From Azospirillum tabaci (lineage in GTDB: Bacteria > Pseudomonadota > Alphaproteobacteria > Azospirillales > Azospirillaceae), in contig NZ_JACCJY010000021.1 in NCBI RefSeq assembly GCF_014596085.1, forward strand, positions 62,001-126,000: a stretch of 64,000 nucleotides of DNA, given 5' to 3'. The notes beneath the pieces are model-generated. The model was not told the DNA's origin. It searched no databases and saw only the letters and a list, made by a program, of their open reading frames with translations. Shown here piece by piece: positions 44,395-55,178 of this stretch (its first letter is position 1; the number at the start of each line of letters is the position of its first letter). The translations under genes and the position numbers were made by a program.

Positions 44395-45935
44395 TCCGGG
44401 GTCCCCATGCGGCTGCTCCCGGCGGCCGGGTTGATCGTCGACGGGCCGCTGCCGGAGCGCTCCGCCCACAGGCGGCGCAGCAGCGGAAGCATCAGCGTCA
44501 CGATCGCGATCGCCAGAAGGGCCGCGGTGATCGGGCGGGTGTAGAGGAAGTCGTAGCTGCCGTTGGACAGCGACAGCGCGCGGCGGAAATTCGCCTCCGC
44601 CATCGGACCCATGATGAGGGCGAGCACGACGGGCGAGGCCGGGAAATCCCACTTCTGCATGAAGTAGCCGACGACACCGGCGGCCAGCATGATCCAGATG
44701 TCGAATATGCTGTTGTTGATGGCGTAGGTGCCGACGATGCACAGCGCCAGGATGGCCGGCGTCAGCACCGACTTCGGCATCTGCAGGATGCGACCCATGA
44801 AGCGCAGAGAGCCGAGCCCCACCACCAGCATCATCACGTAGCAGACCAGCATGCCGGCAAACAGCGTGAAGACCAGGTCGGCGTGGTCCTTGAACAGCAG
44901 CGGGCCGGGCTGGAGCCCCTGGAGCGTCAGGGCGCCGAGCATCACAGCGGTCACCGCGTCGCCGGGGATGCCCAGCGTCAGCATGGTCAGCAGCGCGCCG
45001 CCGGTGCAGCCGTTGGCGCCGGACTCGCAGGCGGCGACGGCGCCCAGTTCGCCTTTGCCGTAGTTCTCCGGCGTCTTGCTGAAGCGCTTGGCCTCGTTGT
45101 AGGCGACGAAGGCGGCGATGTCGGCGCCGGCGCCGGGGATCATGCCGATGATGATGCCGAGGCCCGAAGAGCGGGCGATGTTGCCCAGCTGGCGGCGGAA
45201 CACGTACCAGGGCGGAATGATGCGGTCCAGCGCCGCGGCCATGCCGGCGCGGACCTGCGGGTCCTCCAGCGACTTGAAGGCTTCGGCGGCGGCGAACAGC
45301 CCGATCATCACCGGGATGAAGGGCACGTTGAACAGCTCGGTGTAGCCGCCGGTGTAGCGCGGGAAACCGCCCATCGGGTCGAGTCCGACCGTCGCCAGCA
45401 GCAGGCCGAGGAAGCCGGAGATCAGGCCCTTGATGACCGACACGCCCGAGATGCTGGCGATGATCGACAGGCCGAAGACGGCCAGCGCGAAGGACTCCGA
45501 CGCGCTGAACTCCAGCGCGAAGCGGGCCAGCACCGGAGCCAGGAAGATCAGCACGAACACGCTGGCCGTGCCGCCCAGGAAGGACGAGAAGGTGGCGGTG
45601 CCCAGCGCGATGCCGGCCTGCCCCTTCTTGGTCAGCTCGAATCCATCGATGGCGGTGGCCGCCGCGGCGGGGGTGCCGGGGATCTTCAGCAGGATGGCGG
45701 TGACCGACCCGCCGTAGATGCCGCCAAAGAAGACACCGGAAATCATCAGCAGGCCCGACAGGGGGTCCATGCCGAAGGTGAAGGGCAGCAGGATGGCCAC
45801 GCCCATCGTCGCCGTCAGGCCGGGCAGCGCACCGATGATGATGCCCAGCGTCACGCCGAACAGGGCGAGCAGCAGCGCCATCGGCTGGTTGAACAGCGCC
45901 TGCGCGCCGTGAAGAAGCATATCGAGTTCGTACAT
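44391..45935 (-). CDS. tctA: Tripartite tricarboxylate transporter large membrane subunit TctA
   Basis: The 514-aa protein has about twelve membrane helices and TctA family motifs: IIGALPGLTATMGVAILLPF near residue 31, YGGSVTAILLKIPGTPAA near 75 and a GMIPGAGADIAAFVAYNEAK segment near 260. It is the large transport subunit of the TTT system, a secondary transporter that works with the small subunit TctB and a periplasmic Bug-type binding protein. SD GGAGGGG precedes the start. Although named for citrate, TTT systems carry many carboxylates; here the neighbours point to a sugar acid. Confidence 0.93.
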   Translation of the reverse strand: MYELDMLLHGAQALFNQPMALLLALFGVTLGIIIGALPGLTATMGVAILLPFTFGMDPLSGLLMISGVFFGGIYGGSVTAILLKIPGTPAAAATAIDGFELTKKGQAGIALGTATFSSFLGGTASVFVLIFLAPVLARFALEFSASESFALAVFGLSIIASISGVSVIKGLISGFLGLLLATVGLDPMGGFPRYTGGYTELFNVPFIPVMIGLFAAAEAFKSLEDPQVRAGMAAALDRIIPPWYVFRRQLGNIARSSGLGIIIGMIPGAGADIAAFVAYNEAKRFSKTPENYGKGELGAVAACESGANGCTGGALLTMLTLGIPGDAVTAVMLGALTLQGLQPGPLLFKDHADLVFTLFAGMLVCYVMMLVVGLGSLRFMGRILQMPKSVLTPAILALCIVGTYAINNSIFDIWIMLAAGVVGYFMQKWDFPASPVVLALIMGPMAEANFRRALSLSNGSYDFLYTRPITAALLAIAIVTLMLPLLRRLWAERSGSGPSTINPAAGSSRMGTPE

Positions 45936-45983
45936 CTCACCCCTCCGTCAGCGGAGTGTTGCGGCCGGTCGGATCGGGCCGGG

Positions 45984-46496
45984 TCATTCGAAGAGACTCC
46001 CGACCGGAAGCGGCACGCTGAGCGCCACGGCGAAGGCGGCGTAGATGAGCGCGGTCAGCACGGCGGCAATGGCGGCGTTCGCGATCAGGTTGCGCCGTCC
46101 CATCAGCCACATCAGGCCGAACAGGTAGATGGGCGTCGCGATGGCGTAGCCGACGAACTCCATGGCGTACAGGCAGGCGGCGGTCGCGACGATGCCGACG
46201 GCCACGGTGCCGTAGCTGGCCTTGGGTTCGGCCTGCGCCGGATCGTCCGGAGGAGCGGCGGGCGCCCGCAGCGTGTTGAAGACCAGGATCGCGCAGAGCA
46301 CCAGAAGGGCGACGGCGAAGATGATCGGGAAGCGGGCGGGGCCGACGTCGGTTTCCAGCATGGTCGGCGGGAAGTCACCCGCGACGATGATGGCGGCCAC
46401 AGCGACCGCCATGACCAGGGCGGCGATGACCAGCGTGGCAAGGCGGTCCTGCGGGCGCAGGCCTGCCTTGCCGCCCGGAGCGGGAGCGTTGCTCAT
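45984..46496 (-). CDS. tctB: Tripartite tricarboxylate transporter small membrane subunit TctB
   Basis: The 170-aa protein has four hydrophobic helices (for example LVIAALVMAVAVAAIIVAG and FAVALLVLCAILVFNTL) with a charged loop after the second, as in TctB. It is the small partner of TctA. SD GGAGA precedes the ATG at 46496. It lies between tctA (48-bp gap) and tctC, from which it is separated by a very stable hairpin. Confidence 0.9.
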   Translation of the reverse strand: MSNAPAPGGKAGLRPQDRLATLVIAALVMAVAVAAIIVAGDFPPTMLETDVGPARFPIIFAVALLVLCAILVFNTLRAPAAPPDDPAQAEPKASYGTVAVGIVATAACLYAMEFVGYAIATPIYLFGLMWLMGRRNLIANAAIAAVLTALIYAAFAVALSVPLPVGSLFE

Positions 46497-46516
46497 GAAT
46501 GAATCTCCTTCGGACG

Positions 46517-46540
46517 CCCGGCGGCCCGAAGGCCGCCGGG
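46517..46540 (-). promoter_or_regulatory. UUCG-tetraloop hairpin between tctC and tctB
   Basis: On the minus strand CCCGGCGGCC and GGCCGCCGGG form a perfect 10-bp stem closed by C(TTCG)G, an exceptionally stable tetraloop. There is no following T-run. It lies after the tctC stop and before tctB. It could protect the tctC message from 3' decay or partly attenuate, giving more binding protein than membrane subunits. Confidence 0.7.
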
Positions 46541-46573
46541 GACACGCCGGGGATGTGGCTTACGTGTTTCGGC

Positions 46574-47539
46574 TTACTTGGCGAGGCCGATCTGCTTCAT
46601 CAGAACCTTGAACATCTCAGCGTCCTTCTCCATGGCCACCTTGTACTCCGGGCCGTCCAGATAGGCGTAGCTGAGGTTCATCTTGGTGAGCTGATCGCGG
46701 AAGCCCTGCTCCTCGACCGCCTTCTTGGAGGCGGCGCGCAGCGTCTCGACGACGTTCGCCGGGGTCTTCTTCGGAACGACGATGCCGCGCCAGGTGGCGA
46801 CCGTCACGTCGATGCCCTTTTCCTTCAGCGTCGGGGCGTCCGGGAACGCCTTGGAACGCTGATCGTCCATCACGGCCAGGATGCGCAGCGTGCCGGCGGC
46901 GATGTGGCTGGACACCTCGGCCGGGCTGACGCTGACCGCCTCGATGTGGTTGCCGAGAAGCGCGGTGACCGCCGGGTTGGCGCCATCGTACGGAATGTGG
47001 CTGAACTTCAGGCCCGACTTGGTCGCCAGGGCCTCGGCGGCGAGGTGCCAGATGGCGCCGGTGCCGGAGTTGCCGATGCGCACCTTGCCCGGATTCTCCT
47101 TGGCGTGGGCCAGGAACTCCTCGATGGTCTTCCACGGCGCGTTGGCGTTGACCGTGATGGCGCTCGGTTCCGCGTTCAGGCGGGCGATCGGGGTGAAATC
47201 ATCGGCCGTGAAACGGGCGACGCCGAGGTTCGGCAGGGTGGTGATCTCCACGGTGCCCATGCCGATGCGGTAGCCGTCCGGACGGGCGGCCATGATCTCC
47301 GACAGGCCGACGGCACCGCCGCCACCGGTCTTGTTCACCACGCCCACCGACTGCGGCAGGTGGCGGTTCACGGCGTCCGCATAGGCGCGGGCCACCAGAT
47401 CGGTGCCGCCGCCGGCCGCGTACGGAACGATCAACTCGATCGCCTTGGTCGGATACTCGGCGGCCTGGACGGCCACCATCATCGTGGCGGAGGTCAGCGC
47501 GCCGACGACGGCGCCGGTGACGAAACGATAGCCCTTCAT
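46574..47539 (-). CDS. tctC: Bug-family periplasmic binding protein TctC
   Basis: The 321-aa protein has a signal peptide (about 1-26, VVGALTSATMMVAVQAAEYP) and the Bug/TctC fold: YPTKAIELIVPYAAGGGTDL near the mature N-terminus, SVGVVNKTGGGGAVGL, then MARPDGY-type sequence. It captures a carboxylate in the periplasm for TctAB. SD GGGAGAA precedes the ATG at 47539; an upstream extension was rejected because it would mask the signal peptide. It is the first transporter gene, directly after dgoA. Confidence 0.92.
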   Translation of the reverse strand: MKGYRFVTGAVVGALTSATMMVAVQAAEYPTKAIELIVPYAAGGGTDLVARAYADAVNRHLPQSVGVVNKTGGGGAVGLSEIMAARPDGYRIGMGTVEITTLPNLGVARFTADDFTPIARLNAEPSAITVNANAPWKTIEEFLAHAKENPGKVRIGNSGTGAIWHLAAEALATKSGLKFSHIPYDGANPAVTALLGNHIEAVSVSPAEVSSHIAAGTLRILAVMDDQRSKAFPDAPTLKEKGIDVTVATWRGIVVPKKTPANVVETLRAASKKAVEEQGFRDQLTKMNLSYAYLDGPEYKVAMEKDAEMFKVLMKQIGLAK

Positions 47540-47643
47540 GAGCGTTCTCCCTGGAACTTTGCTTGTGGTGAGGAGGGGGAGGAAAAGGTTCGCGGCGCGT
47601 TCTGCGACCGGCCGCGGGATGGTCCGCTGATGCCGAGGATCGG

Positions 47644-48294
47644 TCAGCGCGGGTTGAGGCGCCGCCACGCGGCGACGAAGGCGTTCGCCCGCTCGCCGAC
47701 CTCTGTGGCGGACAGGCCCGGCGCATAGAGCGCGGACCCCAGCCCGAAGCCGGCCACGCCGGCCTCCAGGAACGGCGCCATGGTGTCCGGGGCGATGCCG
47801 CCCACGGGCAGCAGGCGGGTGCCGGCGGGCAGGATCGCGCGCATCGCCTTGATGACGCGCGGGCCGACCAGCTCCGCCGGGAAGATCTTCAGGGCGTCGG
47901 CCCCGGCTGACAGCGCTGCGAAAGCTTCCGTCGGAGTGGCGATTCCGGGCAGGCTGACCAACCCCGCGGCCTTGGCGGCGCGGATCACCGCGGTGTCGGC
48001 GTGCGGCATGACGACCAGATCGGCCCCGATTTCCTTGAGCCGGGCCACCTGCTCCACCGCCAGGACCGTGCCGGCGCCGACCAGCGCGTCGCGCGGCAGC
48101 AGCCGGCGGACGGCGGCGATACTGTCGAACGGATCGGGCGAGTTCAGCGGCACCTCGATCATGCGGAAGCCGCTGTCGTAGAGCGTCTGCGCGACGCCTT
48201 CCGCCTCCGCGGGGGTCAGGCCGCGCAGGATGGCGACCAGCGGCAGGGCGGAAAAGGCGGCGTCGAAGCGGGCCTTCAGGGAATCATCCGACAT
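47644..48294 (-). CDS. dgoA: 2-dehydro-3-deoxy-6-phosphogalactonate aldolase
   Basis: The 216-aa protein is a KDPG/KDPGal-type class I aldolase. VAILRGLTPAEAEGVAQTLY contains the proton-transfer Glu-containing region, GFRMIEVPLNSPDPF follows, and the Schiff-base lysine is in ALKIFPAELVGPRVIKAM. The IEVPLNSP form is typical of the galactonate branch (DgoA). It cleaves KDPGal to pyruvate and glyceraldehyde 3-phosphate. The ATG at 48294 is preceded by GGGGGAG at good spacing. An in-frame GTG at 48303 overlapping the dgoK stop is less likely. Confidence 0.88.
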   Translation of the reverse strand: MSDDSLKARFDAAFSALPLVAILRGLTPAEAEGVAQTLYDSGFRMIEVPLNSPDPFDSIAAVRRLLPRDALVGAGTVLAVEQVARLKEIGADLVVMPHADTAVIRAAKAAGLVSLPGIATPTEAFAALSAGADALKIFPAELVGPRVIKAMRAILPAGTRLLPVGGIAPDTMAPFLEAGVAGFGLGSALYAPGLSATEVGERANAFVAAWRRLNPR

Positions 48295-48299
48295 GTTCG

Positions 48300-49292
48300 T
48301 CACTCCCCCACCGGCGCGATCAGGCCGGCGGCAACGGCAAACTGGAAAAGCCCACGCGGGGCGGTGTTCTCAAGCCGGTCGGTGGGCTCGACGCCCAGCA
48401 GCTCCAGGCCGCGCACGTAGCGGCGGCAGAGCGCGCCCTCGCCGATCAGCAGCAGCGGACGGCCGTCGTGCAGCTCGTTGCGCATGTGGCCGAGGCCGGA
48501 GACCAGCTCGTGCCCGATCAGCAAACCGGACAGGTAGTCCTTCAGAAGCTCCGCCGGCATGCGGCGGGTGATGCCGAGCGTGCGCGCGGCGAAGATCTGG
48601 TGCGTGAAGTCGCCCGGCCCGCTGGCCTGCGCCGCCCGCACGCCTTCGGCGAAAGCGGCGTCGGACTCGGCCTCCGCCGGGGCGGCGTCCGCCGGCATCA
48701 GCCGGCCGAGGATCGAGTGCTTGCAGAGCACGGCGAAGGTCTCGCCGGTCATGTAGGTGGAGAAGCGGATCATGCGCCCGCCCACGATCTCCACCCATTT
48801 TGAATGGGTGCCGGGCAGCACCATGCAGGCGTCGCGGCCCCAGTCGGAACGATCGGCCAGCACGCCGGCGATCTGGATCTCCTCGCCGCGCAGGATGTCC
48901 GGCGGGCCGCTCGGCGGGTCGTAGAGGACGCCCGGCGCGATCAGGATGCGGGCTCCCGACGCGCTCTCCACGGCGATGGCCTGCGAGGCCAGGGTCGTCG
49001 TATCGGCGGGGCAGCGGACATAGGGAGCCTCGCGCCAGCCCTGGGCGCTGCCGACCATGCCGCCGGCCACGATCGGCAACCCCGGATGGGCGGCCATCCA
49101 GCCGCCGCACAGGTCAGCGAAGGCCTGCTCGAAGCCGGCAATGCCGGGCACCGGCAGGTTCTGGATGCCATGCGCGTTGGCGCGCTGGTCCAGCACCCGC
49201 CCGTCGCCGCCCATCAGGAAGCCGCGCAGGCTCGACGTTCCCCAGTCGAGGGCGATCAGCGATGCCCCGACGCCCGTTCGTCCCGTTTCCAT
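48300..49292 (-). CDS. dgoK: 2-dehydro-3-deoxygalactonokinase
   Basis: The 330-aa kinase has an N-terminal ATPase-type loop ALDWGTSSLRGFLMGGDGRV and the family elements AGMVGSAQGW-like (VAGGMVGSAQGWREAPYVRC) and MVLPGTHSKWVEI. It phosphorylates KDGal at O6, giving the DgoA substrate. It overlaps the iclR gene by 37 bases and ends six bases before the chosen dgoA start. Together these mark a single transcript driven from the iclR promoter. Confidence 0.88.
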   Translation of the reverse strand: METGRTGVGASLIALDWGTSSLRGFLMGGDGRVLDQRANAHGIQNLPVPGIAGFEQAFADLCGGWMAAHPGLPIVAGGMVGSAQGWREAPYVRCPADTTTLASQAIAVESASGARILIAPGVLYDPPSGPPDILRGEEIQIAGVLADRSDWGRDACMVLPGTHSKWVEIVGGRMIRFSTYMTGETFAVLCKHSILGRLMPADAAPAEAESDAAFAEGVRAAQASGPGDFTHQIFAARTLGITRRMPAELLKDYLSGLLIGHELVSGLGHMRNELHDGRPLLLIGEGALCRRYVRGLELLGVEPTDRLENTAPRGLFQFAVAAGLIAPVGE

Positions 49293-50095
49293 CCCAAATC
49301 CTTTGAAATCGCGTCGGCGACGGCCCGGACGACCGGTCCAAGCTCCTCCATCCGTTCGTCCGGCATGTAGGGCACGGCGCTCGCCACGCTGATGGCGGCG
49401 ACCACCTGATTGCGGACGTCACGGATCGGCGCGCCGACGCAGCGGATGCCGATTTCGTTTTCTTCAAGGTCGAAGGACCAGCCGCGATCCACATAGGCGG
49501 CCAGCCGGGATTCGAACTCCGGCCAGGGCGCCAGCGGGGGCCGTTCCGGCGCCGCCGCGGTCAGGCGGAGCGCGTGGTCGTACAGCTCCGGCCAGCGCTC
49601 GCGCGGCAGGCCGAGGAGAAGCGCCTTGCCCAGCCCCGTGGAGGCCAGCGGCATGCGCAGGCCGATGCGCGACCGCATCTCCAGCCCGCGCGTGTTCGGA
49701 ATTTTGTCGAGGTAGAAGACCTCCGCCCCCTCGACGACGCCGAGATGGACGGTGTCGCCGGTCTGGCGGGCCAGCTCCTCGATGTGCGGGCGGGCGATGG
49801 CGACCAGCGGGCGCTGCTCCAGCGCGCGCATGCCGAGCGCGATCAGCTTCGGCCCCAGCAGATAGCCCTTGTAGGGCACGTGATGCAGATAGCCGTCCTG
49901 GGTCAGGCTGTTGAGCATCCGGTGGGTGGTGCTGCGCGGCGTGCCCAGCCGGGCGGCGATGCCCTTCACGTCACCGATGCCCGCCGCCACGCATTCCAGG
50001 AGGGCGAGGCCGCGCATCAGCGTCTGGGTTCCGGACGCCTGCGGCTTCTCCGGCGACGCTTGTGCATCGAGCGGATTTGCTCCGATGCCGGCCAT
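49256..50095 (-). CDS. IclR-family transcriptional regulator of the sugar-acid operon
   Basis: The 279-aa regulator has an N-terminal winged helix (LMRGLALLECVAAGIGDVKG, then LGTPRSTTHRMLNSLTQDGY) and the IclR effector domain (VFYLDKIPNTRGLEMRSRIG, then LPLASTGLGKALL-like). The ATG at 50095 follows GGGAGGGG and gives a reasonable leader from the predicted promoter. Upstream in-frame ATGs (50131, 50173) lie at or before the predicted transcription start. As first gene of the operon it probably regulates both itself and the dgo-tct genes; the effector is likely a sugar acid or KDGal, which is inference. Confidence 0.85.
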   Translation of the reverse strand: MAGIGANPLDAQASPEKPQASGTQTLMRGLALLECVAAGIGDVKGIAARLGTPRSTTHRMLNSLTQDGYLHHVPYKGYLLGPKLIALGMRALEQRPLVAIARPHIEELARQTGDTVHLGVVEGAEVFYLDKIPNTRGLEMRSRIGLRMPLASTGLGKALLLGLPRERWPELYDHALRLTAAAPERPPLAPWPEFESRLAAYVDRGWSFDLEENEIGIRCVGAPIRDVRNQVVAAISVASAVPYMPDERMEELGPVVRAVADAISKDLGWKRDERASGHR

Positions 50096-50119
50096 ATCCC
50101 CCCTCCCGCGTTCTTGTTC

Positions 50120-50173
50120 GATATCTGGCATATCAGTTGCCACCACTTTATGAAGGCGTACAGAGTGTGTCAA
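50120..50173 (-). promoter_or_regulatory. Sigma-70 promoter of the iclR-dgo-tct operon with a nearby inverted repeat
   Basis: On the minus strand TTGACA (50173-50168) and TAAAGT (50150-50145) are separated by exactly 17 bp. An inverted repeat GATAT-N5-ATATC (50120-50134) lies at about +4 to +18 and is a candidate IclR operator. Confidence 0.6.
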
Positions 50174-50247
50174 ATAAATAAATCATTGTTCATATAGTGG
50201 GACACTTCTGGCGCAGAACAGCCTTGCCCCACCGTCTTGCCGGCCGT

Positions 50248-50276
50248 CTTGATCGCGGCGATACCCCTGCCCATCT
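50248..50276 (+). promoter_or_regulatory. Candidate RpoH (heat-shock) promoter of clpB
   Basis: CTTGAT (50248-50253), 16 bp, then CCCATCT (50270-50276) resembles the CTTGAA / CCCCATNT heat-shock pattern. It would give a leader of about 90 bases before clpB, whose heat-shock control is well known. Confidence 0.4.
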
Positions 50277-50375
50277 GTTCCCTTGAGGCGACCGGGGCCG
50301 CGCATGGTGCGGGCCACACAGGCCGTCTTCCCGCGCCTTCGCAAAGGGCGGGAACCATAACGAACGGAGTGCCTG

Positions 50376-53048
<2,673 letters not shown>

Positions 53049-53067
53049 GCCTGAGGCGAAACGAGAA

Positions 53068-53098
53068 CCCCGGCCTGCCAAGGGCCGGGGTTTTTCTT
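53068..53098 (+). terminator. Intrinsic terminator of clpB
   Basis: CCCCGGCC (53068-53075) pairs with GGCCGGGG (53083-53090) across a 7-base loop and is followed by TTTTTCTTT. It begins 20 bases after the clpB stop and abuts the convergent ctaG-like gene. Confidence 0.92.
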
Positions 53099-53916
53099 TA
53101 TGTGCGCTGCCGCTCGGGCACCATCAGCCAGCGCGCCAGGGCGTAGAGGTTGACCGCCACATAGACCGCCGCCCCGACGACTCCCATGATGAGGCCGCCG
53201 AGTTGCTGGTCGGCCAGGGCGGACAAGCCCCAGGGCGCCGTCGTGTCGAGATGGTAGACGAACAGCGGCTGCGGAGCGAAGATCAGCAGAGCCGCCAGGA
53301 TGGCGAGATGGACCGAGGTGCCGAAGGCCGACAGCAGCCCCCTTCCCCGCATCGCCGGGCCGTCCGGGGCCAGCACCGTCCGCCACGCGGCGACCGCGCC
53401 GACGAGCAGGCTGGCGTGCATGACCCAGAGCACCGCGTCGAAACGCAGCGCCGCCATGTAGGGTCCCGGCAGGTGCCACACCCAGAGGAACAGCCCGAAC
53501 AGACCCCAGGCGATCTCTGGAACCGCCAAGGGTGACGCCAGAATCCGCGCCCAGTTGGGCCAGCGCACCGCGCCCATCGGCCAGGACAGGACCAGCAGGG
53601 GCGCCGCGACCTGGATGGTCAGGAGATGCTGGACCACCCGCGCCGAGAACAGGGCGGAGGTCAGGTTGCACAGCGGCGACACGAAGGCGGCGAACAGCAC
53701 CAGCCACCCGGCGGCGAAGCACCAGGGCTGGTGGGAGGCCATGCCCGCCCCATGCCGCTTGACCAGCGCCGCGTATCCCACGGCGGCCAGGGCGAAGACG
53801 GACAGCAGGACCGGATCGCCGTTCCAAGCGCTCCAAAACCCTTCCGGCACCGGCGGTGCGCCGCAATAGGGAATGATGGACGGCAGCGTTTCGGCAAGTG
53901 GCGTTGCGGTGGGCAC
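53098..53916 (-). CDS. CtaG-type cytochrome c oxidase assembly protein (caa3_CtaG family)
   Basis: The 272-aa protein has about seven membrane helices and the caa3_CtaG features: WLVLFAAFVSPLCNLTSALF, VQHLLTIQVAAPLLVLSWPM and a Trp/His-rich FGLFLWVWHLPGPYMAAL. Members help assemble or supply copper to caa3-type oxidases. No oxidase subunit gene is present in the window, so this is an isolated copy, a common situation for the family. The stop codon overlaps the clpB terminator's T-run. Confidence 0.82.
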   Translation of the reverse strand: MPTATPLAETLPSIIPYCGAPPVPEGFWSAWNGDPVLLSVFALAAVGYAALVKRHGAGMASHQPWCFAAGWLVLFAAFVSPLCNLTSALFSARVVQHLLTIQVAAPLLVLSWPMGAVRWPNWARILASPLAVPEIAWGLFGLFLWVWHLPGPYMAALRFDAVLWVMHASLLVGAVAAWRTVLAPDGPAMRGRGLLSAFGTSVHLAILAALLIFAPQPLFVYHLDTTAPWGLSALADQQLGGLIMGVVGAAVYVAVNLYALARWLMVPERQRT

Positions 53917-53997
53917 GGCTGGACCTCCCTTGGCCTACAGCCGTGTAAAACCGAGAACGGCCCTCGGGTTCCCGAATGATGGACGACCGAACGGGGC

Positions 53998-54765
53998 TCA
54001 GGTCCGTTCGGCGGTTTCGATCAGGTCGGTGCGCCCGATCCGGCGTAGGGAGGCCTCCAGCCGCGTGTCGTCCTCGCGGATTTCACGCAGAGTGTGCAGC
54101 GTGAACATCACATGCGCCTCCGCCGCCGCATGGGCGGCTTCGGCATCGCCGGCCAGCACCGCGTCGACTATGGCCAGATGCTGATCCAGCAGCAGGTCGC
54201 GCACGCCGGGCCGGGTGTAGAGCCGGTCGCGGTTGTAGAACACGTCGTTGCGCAGCATCTCCGACAGCGCGCCCATGATGTGCAGCATCACCGTGTTGTG
54301 CGCCGCCTCGTAGAAGGCGAGATGAAGCTGAGCGTCCACGTCGGCCTCTTCCGACGGGTCGTCCTTCCCATGGGCGTCGCGCATGCGCTGGGCCAGGGCG
54401 CGGATCGCCTTGCGGTCGAGGTCGGTCGCCCGTTGCGCGGCCAGCTTGGCGGCGGCCGCCTCGATGGAGCTGCGGAACTCCAGATAATGGAAGGGCGCGT
54501 CCGGATCGGATTGCAGCAGCGCCGCCAGCGGGGCGGCGATGGGCGCCAGGAACTGCGCGATGTGCGTGCCGTTGCGCCCGGAGACGAGCAGCCCGCGCTC
54601 CTCCAGCTTCTCCAGCGCGTCGCGCAGCGACGGGCGCGAGACGTCCAGCTTGAGCGCCAGATCCCGTTCCGGCAGCAGCTTCTCCCCCGGACGCAGAACG
54701 CCTTCCCGGATCAGCGTCTCCAGATGGTCAGCGATGGCGTCCGCCAATTTGGCCGGCTTTATCAT
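53998..54765 (-). CDS. lldR: FadR-subfamily GntR regulator (LldR-like)
   Basis: The 255-aa regulator has an N-terminal GntR winged helix (IADHLETLIREGVLRPGEKL, then VSRPSLRDALEKLEERGLL) and an all-helical FCD effector domain from about 85 (HYLEFRSSIEAAAAKLAAQR; metal ligands Asp and His in DAQLHLAFYEAAHN). Similar proteins (LldR, PdhR) control lactate or pyruvate genes. It is divergent from lldP with a TGGT-N3-ACCA site between them. The start at 54765 has AAGGGG at good spacing; ATG 54792 and GTG 54894 are in frame but less convincing. Lactate is the expected effector by context. Confidence 0.85.
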   Translation of the reverse strand: MIKPAKLADAIADHLETLIREGVLRPGEKLLPERDLALKLDVSRPSLRDALEKLEERGLLVSGRNGTHIAQFLAPIAAPLAALLQSDPDAPFHYLEFRSSIEAAAAKLAAQRATDLDRKAIRALAQRMRDAHGKDDPSEEADVDAQLHLAFYEAAHNTVMLHIMGALSEMLRNDVFYNRDRLYTRPGVRDLLLDQHLAIVDAVLAGDAEAAHAAAEAHVMFTLHTLREIREDDTRLEASLRRIGRTDLIETAERT

Positions 54766-54907
54766 TCCCTTGCCTTGCCCCTTGCCCTGCATCCGCAGAA
54801 ATCCCGCCCGGTCCAGAAGGTTAGATATCGTCACGGCTTTCGTACGTCCAGCCCCAGCGAGCCCCGTGGCACCGTTTCCCGACCACGCCACCACCGAAGG
54901 GGTCAGG

Positions 54908-54918
54908 TGGTAATACCA
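54908..54918. promoter_or_regulatory. FadR-type operator TGGT-N3-ACCA between lldR and lldP
   Basis: TGGTAATACCA is a perfect 11-bp palindrome around A54913 and matches the FadR-subfamily consensus TNGTNNNACNA. It lies in the divergent region about 143 bp upstream of lldR and 260 bp upstream of lldP. A weaker repeat GGTCA-N7-TGACC (55011-55027) lies nearer lldP. Confidence 0.65.
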
Positions 54919-55178
54919 TGGGCAAGAAAAAGTCCCTCGCCACGCTGACGGTAAATTGAATTTTCCCTATTGCCAACCATTGCGACCCAATGTATCCGTT
55001 CTGGGCCTTTGGTCATAAGTTTTGACCGGAGCCCAACCCAAGAAAAAACTGATCTCCATGGCCGATCGGTCGTGGAATGACAGGCGGCACGCGTCCTGAT
55101 AAGACGCGCGGATCCGGGCTCCACTCATGGTCGCTGGCCAAAGCGCAGAACCGAGAATCTGCGGCATAGGTAGGAAAC

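Noticed and set aside
55011..55027. GGTCA-N7-TGACC as a second LldR operator
   Set aside because: The arms do not fit the TNGT-N3-ACNA pattern of the perfect site at 54908. I mention it only as a weak candidate.
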